Part shown: positions 24,811 through 31,884 of the stretch, piece by piece | Numbering within the stretch: position 1 is the first letter of the stretch | Layout of the letters: every line of letters begins with the position of its first letter | From: Streptomyces sp. S4.7 | GTDB taxonomy: Bacteria > Actinomycetota > Actinomycetes > Streptomycetales > Streptomycetaceae | DNA length: 64,000 bases | Direction of reading: 5' to 3' | NCBI RefSeq assembly: GCF_010384365.1 | Contig: NZ_CP048397.1 | Span: 5,270,001 to 5,334,000 of the forward strand | The notes under the pieces: model-generated | Seen by the model: the letters and a program-made list of their open reading frames with translations, nothing else | Databases searched by the model: none | What the model was told of the DNA's origin: nothing | Position numbers and translations under genes: made by a program

Positions 24811-26435
24811 GGCGCCCCTTCTCCTCCGTACGGTCCCGGGCCGCGCTCGCCGCGACCCTCGTCGTGGCCGTGGCCCTGGTGGCCGCCGCGTTCGCCCTGC
24901 TGTTCGCGCTGCGCTCGAACCTGACCGACCAGGCGGAGGGGCAGGCCGACCAGTGGTCGAACGAGGTCGCCCAGCAGATCGCGAACCACGTGCCCATCGG
25001 CGAGCTGGAGCTGCCGGACAGCGAGGACCACCCGACCCAGGTGACCGACGCGAAGGGGCGGCTGCTGATCGCGAGCGAGGACATGCAGAGCATCACCGGT
25101 ACCGGTGTGTCCGCCGTACGGCCCGCGTCGCCCCCGCCCACCACGGCGCCGACCCCCACGCCCACCCCGTCGCCCGCCCCGACCGGCGACGACGATGACG
25201 ACAACGACGACGACAGCGGTGGTGACGACGACAGCGGGGACGACGACGACAGCGGTGGTGACGACGACAGCGGGGACGACGACGACAGCCGGCCCCCGGG
25301 CGCCCCGGCCGACGGAAAGGTCTCGCGGCCCACCGGGCACAGCGAAGGAAGCGTGACCGTCCAAGGCACGACCGTCGACCACCGCTTCTCGCAGCGCGAG
25401 GTCACCGGCATGGCGGGCGGCCCCTACCTCGTCCACGTCGGCGCCTCGCTCGGCCCGCAGCAGAGCGCCGTCGCCGCCGCCCAGATCGCGATGATCATCG
25501 GGCTGCCCGCCCTGCTCGTCGTCGTCGGCGGTGTGACCTGGCTCGTGACACGGCGCGCGCTGAAGCCCGTCGAGGGCATCAGGCGCGAGATGGCCGCCAT
25601 CACCGCCTCCGAGGACCTGAGCAGGCGGGTGCCCGAGCCGGGCACGCACGACGAGGTCGCGAAGCTGGCCCGGACGACCAACGAGACGCTCACCGCCCTC
25701 GAAGCCTCCGTCGAGCGCCAGCGCCGTTTCGTCGCCGACGCCTCCCACGAACTGCGCAGTCCCATCGCCTCGCTCCGCACCCAGCTCGAAGTGGGCGCGG
25801 CGCACCCGGAGTTGCTGGACGTGCCGGGCGCGGTGGCCGACACCGTAAGGCTCCAGCAGCTCGCCGCCGATCTGCTGCTGCTGGCCCGTCTCGACGCGGG
25901 GGAGCAGGCCGGGCGTACGCGGCTGGATCTGGCCGCACTGGTGCGTGAGGAGGTCTCGCAGCGCTCGGCCGACCGGATCCCGGTGGTGCCGGAGGTCCGG
26001 AGCAGCGCCGAAGTGGCGGGCTCGCGCGGCCAGTTGGCGCGGGTGCTCGGCAATCTGCTGGACAACGCGCAGCGCCACGCGGCCGGTGAGATCCGAGCGA
26101 CGGTGCGCCGGGAGGGCGGTCAGGTGGTGCTCGCGGTCTCCGACGACGGGGCGGGGGTGCCGGAGGAGGAGCGGGAGCGGATCTTCGAGCGGTTCGTACG
26201 GCTCGACGACGCCCGCAGCAGGGACGACGGCGGCGCCGGACTGGGCCTGGCGATCGCCCGCGACGTGGCGCACCGGCACGGCGGCACACTGGAGGTCGGA
26301 CGCGGTGAGGCGGGCGGCGCCCTGTTCGAGCTGCGCCTGCCCGCCGCGGGCCGGGATCCGGAGGGACCGGTCCCGGCCGGCGCCTCAGCTCTTGGCGCGG
26401 CGCCCCCGCAGGTGCTCGGCGACCGGCGTGAGTGA
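24807..26435 (+). CDS. Sensor histidine kinase with Asp-rich extracytoplasmic loop
   Basis: A 542-aa membrane kinase. TM1 lies near 13-36, an extracytoplasmic domain of about 190 residues follows, TM2 lies near 222-248, then HAMP (RRALKPVEGIRREM), HisKA with H314 (ASHELRSPIASL), and HATPase_c with N, G1 and G2 boxes (LLDNAQRHA, DDGAGV, GAGLGLAI). The sensor domain contains a Thr/Pro linker and then an unusual acidic insert (about 128-161) made of DDDSGG repeats, mirrored by Asp runs in the divergent PepSY protein. A cation or the PepSY partner is a reasonable but untested signal. The 3' end overlaps the convergent absC by 51 bp. Confidence 0.93.
   Translation: MRRPFSSVRSRAALAATLVVAVALVAAAFALLFALRSNLTDQAEGQADQWSNEVAQQIANHVPIGELELPDSEDHPTQVTDAKGRLLIASEDMQSITGTGVSAVRPASPPPTTAPTPTPTPSPAPTGDDDDDNDDDSGGDDDSGDDDDSGGDDDSGDDDDSRPPGAPADGKVSRPTGHSEGSVTVQGTTVDHRFSQREVTGMAGGPYLVHVGASLGPQQSAVAAAQIAMIIGLPALLVVVGGVTWLVTRRALKPVEGIRREMAAITASEDLSRRVPEPGTHDEVAKLARTTNETLTALEASVERQRRFVADASHELRSPIASLRTQLEVGAAHPELLDVPGAVADTVRLQQLAADLLLLARLDAGEQAGRTRLDLAALVREEVSQRSADRIPVVPEVRSSAEVAGSRGQLARVLGNLLDNAQRHAAGEIRATVRREGGQVVLAVSDDGAGVPEEERERIFERFVRLDDARSRDDGGAGLGLAIARDVAHRHGGTLEVGRGEAGGALFELRLPAAGRDPEGPVPAGASALGAAPPQVLGDRRE
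25215..25286 (+). repeat. Perfect 36-bp tandem duplication inside the kinase gene
   Basis: 25215-25250 and 25251-25286 are identical base for base. Each encodes SGGDDDSGDDDD. Being a multiple of three it keeps the frame; exact identity suggests recent or ongoing copy-number change. Confidence 0.95.
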
Positions 26436-26861
26436 CTTGCTCAGCGCGGCGAGAGCCTCGGGCGGCAGGAGGTCGATGAAGTGCTTCCGTACGGAGGCGA
26501 CGTGGTGCGGAGCGACCTTCTGCATCGTCTCCATGCCCTGATCGGTGAGGACGGCGAAGAGGCCGCGGCGGTCCGACTCGCAGTTCTCCCGGCGCACCAT
26601 CCCCGCGGTCTCCAGCCGGGTGATCTGGTGCGAGAGACGGCTCTTCGACTGCAGCGTGACGGCGGCGAGATCGCTCATCCGCAGGCGCCGCTCCTCGGCC
26701 TCGGAGAGGTTGACGAGGATCTCGTAGTCGTTGTTCGTCAGCCCGAACGGCTGGAGGTCCTTCTCCAGCTGGTGCATCAGCAGTCTGCTGACGTCCAGAT
26801 GGGTGCGCCAGGTGCACTGCTCCGCGTCACTCAGCCAACGGGTGGCCGTCTCGGTCTCCAT
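26385..26861 (-). CDS. absC: AbsC-like MarR-family regulator
   Basis: A 158-aa winged-helix protein (METETATRWLSDAEQCTWRTHLDVSRLLMHQLEKDLQPFGLTNNDYEILVNLSEAEERRLRMSD..., shown in part). The DNA-binding helix is SKSRLSHQITRLE, the wing RRENCESDRRGLFAVLT. Size and position next to the two-component genes fit S. coelicolor AbsC (SCO5405 by memory), a zinc-responsive regulator of antibiotic production and zinc-uptake genes. An AT-rich segment (TAGAAT six bases before the ATG) could be a -10 box giving a leaderless transcript. Its 3' end overlaps the kinase gene by 51 bp. The metal ligands were not checked against a structure. Confidence 0.85.
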   Translation of the reverse strand: METETATRWLSDAEQCTWRTHLDVSRLLMHQLEKDLQPFGLTNNDYEILVNLSEAEERRLRMSDLAAVTLQSKSRLSHQITRLETAGMVRRENCESDRRGLFAVLTDQGMETMQKVAPHHVASVRKHFIDLLPPEALAALSKSLTPVAEHLRGRRAKS

Positions 26862-26995
26862 ATATGAATTCTACCTAAGATGTTGAAATTTGGACGAAGT
26901 CCGCGAGTGTGACGCCGGGCACAGAAGAGCCGCCCCGGGAACTTCCGGCACGGAAAAGGCGCACGTGTTCGAGGTCACACTCCGCAGACTACCGT

Positions 26996-27772
26996 TTACA
27001 GCCCGAAGCGTCGCTGGAGGTCGCCCAGCTGTCCAGGTATCCGGGGCGTGCCGCCCGGCTGTCCGCCCGGTGGGGCCCCGCCGCCCGGTACGCCCGGTTC
27101 GTTCGGCACCACGCCCCGCGCCGTCTCGGCCAGCAGCGCCTCGCTCGACTGGAGGAGTACCGTCCCGGCCCCCACGAACTCGAACTGGTGCTCCTCGCCC
27201 GACGACCCGCCGAGCCCGCTCATCGCCCGCAGCCCGCCCATCACCCCCGTCATGTAGACGTGGTCGTAGTGGTGGCACGGCGACGGGCAGTCCGCCCAGC
27301 CCACCAGGGCCTGCGGATCCACCCGCAGCGGCGGCTCCATGAAGACCACCGGACCGTTCGACGCGGCCACGAACTTCCCCGTGCCGATCAGGGTCAGGAA
27401 GCCCGGCACGATCGACTGCTTGAGCGCCAGCGACGGCTCGTACGCCAGTAGATTCCCGGAGCGGACCGTCAGATTGCCGTTCTCCAGGTCGAAGGAGTTG
27501 ACGTCGAAGGCGCGGTCGGCGAGGAGCATCTTGCCGCTGCCCTCCGCCACCACCCAGTCGCTCGCGTGCAGCGGTGAGTGGAAGCTGGTGCGCACCAGCC
27601 GGTCGAGCCGGCCGTGGCCGATGCCGCTGAAGTCGATCCGCCCGTAGTAGGCGATCATCTTGCCCTTCTGGAGGAACCACTGGCTCCCCTTGAGCTCCAC
27701 GCAGAAGGTGTACGCGTTGACGTTGTCGTCGCTCGGCAGCGTCGACGGGTCGTGAATCACGGGCGCGCTCAC
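26996..27772 (-). CDS. AIM24-family protein, third gene of the operon
   Basis: A 258-aa protein starting at GTG 27772 (MSAPVIHDPSTLPSDDNVNAYTF). The beta-rich AIM24/TerD-like core is present (VELKGSQWFLQKGKMIAYYGRIDF, GLARAM-type glycines in GLRAMSGLGGSSGEEHQFEFVGAGTVLLQ). The C-terminus is Pro/Gly-rich. It contains CPSPCHHYDH, a possible metal site absent from its two paralogues upstream. The start overlaps the stop of the previous gene by 4 bp. Function in bacteria is unknown; AIM24 in yeast mitochondria supports inner-membrane organisation. Confidence 0.85.
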   Translation of the reverse strand: MSAPVIHDPSTLPSDDNVNAYTFCVELKGSQWFLQKGKMIAYYGRIDFSGIGHGRLDRLVRTSFHSPLHASDWVVAEGSGKMLLADRAFDVNSFDLENGNLTVRSGNLLAYEPSLALKQSIVPGFLTLIGTGKFVAASNGPVVFMEPPLRVDPQALVGWADCPSPCHHYDHVYMTGVMGGLRAMSGLGGSSGEEHQFEFVGAGTVLLQSSEALLAETARGVVPNEPGVPGGGAPPGGQPGGTPRIPGQLGDLQRRFGL

Positions 27773-28419
27773 AGCTTCTCCTCCGACGCCTGGACGTACA
27801 CCGCACCGTTGCCGCTCAGCTCCAGCTGGAACGCCTCGCCCGAGCCCCGGCCCACCATGTCGCGCCAGCCGACCGCGGTGGAGAGCTTGTTGCGTACCTC
27901 GCCGTGGTGGGCGACGTACGCCTGGGGGTCGACATGGACCGTACGGCCCTGGCCGATCGGCAGCTCGATGATCCCGCCGTGCGCCATGACGGCGACCGAG
28001 CCATGCCCCTTGAGCGTCGTGGTGAACAGGCCCTGACCGCTCACCTGGCCGCGCACCATCCCCATCACACCGCCCTGCGCGCCCATGAACATCGTGCCCT
28101 GCTCCAGCGACCCGTCGAACGCGAGCAGCCGGTCGGCCTCCACATACAGGGTGTCGCCGGAGAGGTCGATCACCTGGATGTGGTGCCCGCCGTGGCCGAA
28201 CATCACGGTGCCGCTGCCCTCGACGGTCATCAGCGGGGTCGCCTCACCCGCCACACGCCGGCCGATCATCGACATCAGACCGCCCTGCCCGCCCGCCGTG
28301 TTGGGGGTGAACGTGACCTCGCCCCGGTAGGCGAGCATTGCGCCGCGCTGGCTGAACATCCGCCGGCCGGGCGCCACCGTGGCCTCGACCATCTTCGAGT
28401 TGATCTCCCGGAACGGCAT
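27769..28419 (-). CDS. AIM24-family protein, second gene of the operon
   Basis: A 216-aa protein from ATG 28419 (MPFREINSKMVEATVAPGRRMFSQRGAMLAYRGEV). The beta-sandwich is built from repeated glycine-rich segments (GQVSGQGLFTTTLKGHGSVAVMAHGG, VDPQAYVAHHGEV), and it ends GNGAVYVQASEEKL. It overlaps the upstream gene by one base (TGATG) and the downstream gene by 4. No signal peptide or TM helix, so it is cytoplasmic or membrane-peripheral. Paralogous to the flanking genes. Function unknown. Confidence 0.87.
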   Translation of the reverse strand: MPFREINSKMVEATVAPGRRMFSQRGAMLAYRGEVTFTPNTAGGQGGLMSMIGRRVAGEATPLMTVEGSGTVMFGHGGHHIQVIDLSGDTLYVEADRLLAFDGSLEQGTMFMGAQGGVMGMVRGQVSGQGLFTTTLKGHGSVAVMAHGGIIELPIGQGRTVHVDPQAYVAHHGEVRNKLSTAVGWRDMVGRGSGEAFQLELSGNGAVYVQASEEKL

Positions 28420-29057
28420 CAGACATCGCCCCCGACGGTGTTGCGCTCGCTCGGCTGTACGTACACCAGACCGTCGCCCTCGAACCGCATCTGGAAGGCC
28501 TCGCCACCGCCCTCGCCCATGATCGTCCGGAAGTTCACACCGGACTGGAGGTGCTGCTGGAGGCTGCCCTGGTGGGCGACGTACGCGCCGGGGTCGACGG
28601 AGAGTGGGTACTGGGGTGTCACCCGGAGCACCACGGCCACGCCGTCCGACATGATCGCCGCCTGGCCCGTGCCCTCGACGGTCGTCGTGAAGAGCCCGTT
28701 GCCGCTCGCGCCGCCGCGCAGACCGGTGAAGCTGGTGCCGGTGCGCAGACCGCCGTCCGTGCACAGCAGGTTGCTCGATTCCACGTACAGCTTGTCGCCG
28801 TGCAGCGAGACGAGACTGATCTCGCTCGCGCGGTCCGCGAAGAAGCAGGTGCCCTCGCCCTTCACCTCCATCATGACCATCTGTTCGCCGGTCAGACGCC
28901 GGGTCACCATCCCCCGTATGCCCTCACCGCCGCCGGACAGCTTCTTGAACGCCATCCGGCCGTCGTAGGCGACCATCGAGCCGTTCTTCGCCCGTACCGA
29001 GTCGCCCGCCATGTCGACGGCGAGCACCTTGCTGCCTTGGAGTCGCAACTGAGCCAC
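28419..29057 (-). CDS. AIM24-family protein, first gene of the operon
   Basis: A 212-aa protein starting at GTG 29057 (MAQLRLQGSKVLAVDMAGDSVRAKNGSMVAYDGRMAFK). It shares FTTTVEGTGQAAIMSDG, VDPGAYVAHQGSLQ and a C-terminal DGLVYVQPSER with the second gene. Three tightly overlapping paralogues imply a fixed stoichiometry, possibly a heteromeric assembly. The promoter should lie in the 167-bp gap that also holds the inverted repeat at 29102. Function unknown. Confidence 0.87.
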   Translation of the reverse strand: MAQLRLQGSKVLAVDMAGDSVRAKNGSMVAYDGRMAFKKLSGGGEGIRGMVTRRLTGEQMVMMEVKGEGTCFFADRASEISLVSLHGDKLYVESSNLLCTDGGLRTGTSFTGLRGGASGNGLFTTTVEGTGQAAIMSDGVAVVLRVTPQYPLSVDPGAYVAHQGSLQQHLQSGVNFRTIMGEGGGEAFQMRFEGDGLVYVQPSERNTVGGDV

Positions 29058-29101
29058 AGGTCGAAGGTATCCGGACCCGGATAAAAAGCGGGCAAAGCCT
29101 G

Positions 29102-29128
29102 GTGCACAATGAGACGTCGCTTGTGCAC
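29102..29128. promoter_or_regulatory. Inverted repeat with 8-bp arms between divergent units
   Basis: GTGCACAA (29102-29109) and TTGTGCAC (29121-29128) are exact inverse complements separated by 11 bp; each contains a GTGCAC palindrome. It lies between the AIM24 operon and the DUF3817 gene and could regulate either. Confidence 0.5.
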
Positions 29129-29224
29129 GCGTTCACAAGATGATCACTCGCGCGCGGCCATGTGCGCGACGGCCGCGACGAGCCGACGATCGCGACGCCC
29201 CCCGACGACGAAGGTGCCTGCCTC

Positions 29225-29569
29225 GTGGACATCAAGACCGCCTCATCCCTCCACCGTCTCCGACTGGTATCGGCGCCGGAGGCCGTGTCCTTTCTGCTGC
29301 TGCTCGTCTGCTCCGTGCTCAAGCGCACGACGGACTTCAACGCCGTCCCGGTCATGGGCGCGATCCACGGGCTGCTCTTCGTCCTGTACGTGATCTTCTG
29401 GCTGGACGCCTGGAAGCGCACCAAGTGGTCACTGGGCACCGCCGCCCTCTACTTCGCGCTGTCCGTCCTGCCGGCCGGCGGCTTCTACGCCGAGCGCAAG
29501 CTCAAGCGCGAGGCCGAGGACGAGGTCATCGCCTCCCGCGCCCGCCGCGAGGGCACGGTCAGCGCATGA
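29225..29569 (+). CDS. DUF3817 membrane protein
   Basis: A 114-aa protein from GTG 29225 (MDIKTASSLHRLRLVSAPEAVSFLLLLVCSVLKRTT) with three hydrophobic helices: EAVSFLLLLVCSVL, GAIHGLLFVLYVIFWLDAW and LGTAALYFALSVLPAGGFY. The IHGLLF motif is shared with the second DUF3817 gene at 38066. The C-terminus is charged and cytoplasmic. Function unknown. It overlaps the next gene by 4 bp (ATGA). Confidence 0.85.
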   Translation: MDIKTASSLHRLRLVSAPEAVSFLLLLVCSVLKRTTDFNAVPVMGAIHGLLFVLYVIFWLDAWKRTKWSLGTAALYFALSVLPAGGFYAERKLKREAEDEVIASRARREGTVSA

Positions 29570-29859
29570 TCGTCGCCTTCTCCATCACGCCGCTCGGTGT
29601 GGGTGAGGACGTGGGGGAGTACGTCGCCGACGCCGTCCGGGTGGTACGCGAGTCCGGGCTGCCGAACCACACCGACGCCATGTTCACCTCCGTCGAGGGC
29701 GAGTGGGACGAGGTGATGGACGTGGTCAAGCGGGCGGTCGCCGCCGTCGAGGCGCGGGCCCCGCGCGTCTCGCTCGTCCTGAAGGCCGACGTGCGGCCGG
29801 GTGTCACCGACGGTCTCAACTCCAAGGTCGAGACGCTGGAACGGCACCTCGCCGGCTGA
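29566..29859 (+). CDS. MTH1187/YkoF-type thiamine-binding protein
   Basis: A 97-aa ferredoxin-like protein (MIVAFSITPLGVGEDVGEYVADAVRVVRESGLPNHTDAMFTSVEGEWDEVMDVVKRAV, shown in part). It matches the MTH1187 family, members of which bind thiamine or its pyrimidine moiety in a tetramer. It is soluble and translationally coupled to the DUF3817 gene, suggesting a shared job, perhaps thiamine handling at the membrane; that link is inference. No thiamine riboswitch is apparent upstream. Confidence 0.85.
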   Translation: MIVAFSITPLGVGEDVGEYVADAVRVVRESGLPNHTDAMFTSVEGEWDEVMDVVKRAVAAVEARAPRVSLVLKADVRPGVTDGLNSKVETLERHLAG

Positions 29860-29878
29860 CGGCGGCGTGACGTCTCAT

Positions 29879-29918
29879 CGATCGCCGGACGGGCCGTGGG
29901 CGGCCCGCCCGGCGATCG
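29879..29918. terminator. 17-bp-arm hairpin, member of the CGCCGGACGGGC palindrome family
   Basis: CGATCGCCGGACGGGCC (29879-29895) pairs with 29902-29918 with one A-C mismatch and a 6-nt loop. It lies 20 bp after the thiamine-binding gene. A near-identical palindrome lies at 45760. Confidence 0.8.
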
Positions 29919-30002
29919 GGCGTCCGAAAGGGCCTTGACCGCCCGTGATCCGCCTTCTCTTACCGCCACTCGCACGGACGACCCCAGTCGACACGCCGAG
30001 GT

Positions 30003-30024
30003 ATATCCACTTCTCTGAGGATAT
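30003..30024. promoter_or_regulatory. Inverted repeat upstream of cslA
   Basis: ATATCC (30003-30008) and GGATAT (30019-30024) are separated by 10 bp in an AT-rich patch 28 bp before the cslA start codon. Candidate operator only. Confidence 0.35.
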
Positions 30025-30051
30025 CGACCTCGCCCAATCGCTGGAGGTGCC

Positions 30052-31815
30052 GTGCGGCCGGAGGGCTACGACTACGAAACCCACAGCCGTCTCGCGGGCC
30101 CGCTGACCGAGCCGGACCGGACCACCGCCTACCAGGTGCGATACCGGAGTCTGCTGGCGCAGGAGCCCCACCGGGTACGTGCCGTCGCTCTCATGGTCAT
30201 GGCCCCGTTCCTGTCCGGCGTGCTGATGGTCTATCTGATCTGGCCGACCCACTGGACCGAACGCGAGGGCGGCGCCCGCTGGCTGGTCGTCTTCGACACC
30301 GTGATGCTCGTGTCGATCGGGCTCATCGCCCTCTTCATGCTCGTCAACGTCGCCTCCATCGCGCACGCGACGCTGGTCGCCCGGGACCCCGTCCCGGTGG
30401 TCGCCGAGCTCGGCACCCGCGTCGCCTTCGTCACCACGTACGTCCCCGGCAAGGAGCCGCTCTCCATGCTCCGGGCCACCCTCGAAGGCGCCGTACGGCT
30501 GCGCCACCGCGGGCCCCTCGACATCTGGCTGCTCGACGAGGGCGACGACCCGTCCGCGCGGCGGCTCTGCCGGGAGCTGGGGGTGCGGCACTTCAGCCGC
30601 CTCGGTGTCCCCGAATGGAACCGCGAGAAGGGCGTGCACAAGGCCAGGACCAAGCACGGCAACTACAACGCCTGGCTCGCGATGCACGGCGACGACTACG
30701 ACTTCTTCGCGTCCGTCGACACCGACCACGTGCCGCTGGCCAACTTCCTGGAGAGGATGCTGGGCTTCTTCCGCGACCCCGACATCGCCTTCGTCGTCGG
30801 ACCGCAGGTGTACGGCAACTACGACTCGGCGGTCACCAAGGCCGCCGAGTCGCAGCAGTTCCTCTTCCACGCGCTGATCCAGCGGGCCGGCAACCACTAC
30901 CACGCGCCCATGTTCGTCGGCACCAACAACGCCGTACGGATCAGCGCCCTCAAACAGGTCGGCGGCCTCTACGACTCCATCACCGAGGACATGGCCACCG
31001 GCTTCGAACTGCACCGCGGGAGGAACCCGCAGACCGGCCGGTACTGGCGGTCTGTCTACACCCCCGACGTCCTCGCCGTGGGCGAGGGCCCCGAGTCCTG
31101 GACCGACTTCTTCACCCAGCAGCTCCGCTGGTCGCGGGGCACGTACGAGACGCTCCTCAGGCAGTACGGCAAGGCGCTGTTCAGGGTGCCGCCCGGCCGG
31201 CTCCTCAGCTACACGCTGATGCTCGTCTACTACCCGATGACCGCGATCAACTGGCTCCTCGGCATCCTCAGCTGCGTGCTGTTCCTCTGGCTCGGCGCCT
31301 CCGGCACCCAGGTGTCCTCCTCGCTCTGGCTGATGCTCTACAGCGACGCCGCCGCCTGCCAGATCGGCCTCTACCTCTGGAACCGGCGCCACAACGTCTC
31401 GCCCCACGAGCCCCAGGGGTCCGGCGGGCTCGCCGGCATGGCCATGTCGGCGCTCTGCGCGCCGATCTACCTCAGGTCGCTGGGCTCGGCGGTGCTGCGC
31501 ACCAGCGGCCGGTTCGTGGTCACCCCCAAGGGTGGCCAGACCAGCGCCGACCGCCTCATGACCTTCCGGCTCCATCTGTTCTGGGCCCTCGTGCTGGTGG
31601 TGTCACTCGCGGCGTCCGTCCACTTCGGCCACACGCACGCCGCGATGCGTACCTGGGCCGTACTGGCTCTGGTCATCTCGCTCGCCCCGGTCGCCGTCTG
31701 GGCCGTGACCACCGTGCGCGGGCGCCGCGACGCCGCGCGGATCCCGCTCGGGCCGGTCGACGACGGACCGGAGCAGACCGAGCTGGCGCTCGCCACGACG
31801 ACAGGAGGGAACTGA
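30052..31815 (+). CDS. cslA: Cellulose synthase-like glycosyltransferase CslA (GT2)
   Basis: A 587-aa processive GT2 membrane enzyme from GTG 30052 (GGAGG at 30043). Two N-terminal TM helices lie near 46-92. The catalytic domain shows the four family motifs: DEGDD, DTDH (D-x-D), TED in SITEDMATGFELH, and QQLRW. Four or more C-terminal helices follow. CslA makes a beta-glucan at hyphal tips, interacts with DivIVA in S. coelicolor, and works with the copper oxidase GlxA. glxA follows directly, then a GH6 gene. All catalytic residues are intact. Confidence 0.93.
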   Translation: MRPEGYDYETHSRLAGPLTEPDRTTAYQVRYRSLLAQEPHRVRAVALMVMAPFLSGVLMVYLIWPTHWTEREGGARWLVVFDTVMLVSIGLIALFMLVNVASIAHATLVARDPVPVVAELGTRVAFVTTYVPGKEPLSMLRATLEGAVRLRHRGPLDIWLLDEGDDPSARRLCRELGVRHFSRLGVPEWNREKGVHKARTKHGNYNAWLAMHGDDYDFFASVDTDHVPLANFLERMLGFFRDPDIAFVVGPQVYGNYDSAVTKAAESQQFLFHALIQRAGNHYHAPMFVGTNNAVRISALKQVGGLYDSITEDMATGFELHRGRNPQTGRYWRSVYTPDVLAVGEGPESWTDFFTQQLRWSRGTYETLLRQYGKALFRVPPGRLLSYTLMLVYYPMTAINWLLGILSCVLFLWLGASGTQVSSSLWLMLYSDAAACQIGLYLWNRRHNVSPHEPQGSGGLAGMAMSALCAPIYLRSLGSAVLRTSGRFVVTPKGGQTSADRLMTFRLHLFWALVLVVSLAASVHFGHTHAAMRTWAVLALVISLAPVAVWAVTTVRGRRDAARIPLGPVDDGPEQTELALATTTGGN

Positions 31816-31818
31816 GCC

Positions 31819-31884
31819 ATGGCCTACCGGCCCTCGCGCAAGTTCAAGAAGACCTCCTCGGCGGTGGCGCCGTGCTGGTGCTGA
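31819..31884 (+). other. Frameshift in the N-terminal coding region of glxA
   Basis: ATG 31819 has a strong AGGAGGG ribosome site and 3-bp spacing from the cslA stop. It encodes MAYRPSRKFKKTSS, a basic cytoplasmic head, but this frame stops at TGA 31882-31884. The hydrophobic helix and catalytic domain continue in the -1 frame (LGGGAVLVLMSLNAPAAISFA). One missing base near 31855-31870 would join them. Confidence 0.85.

Noticed and set aside
30615..31871. Upstream part of the frame that continues into glxA
   Set aside because: It is read out of frame across cslA, whose catalytic motifs prove the other frame; only the part after about 31857 is GlxA.
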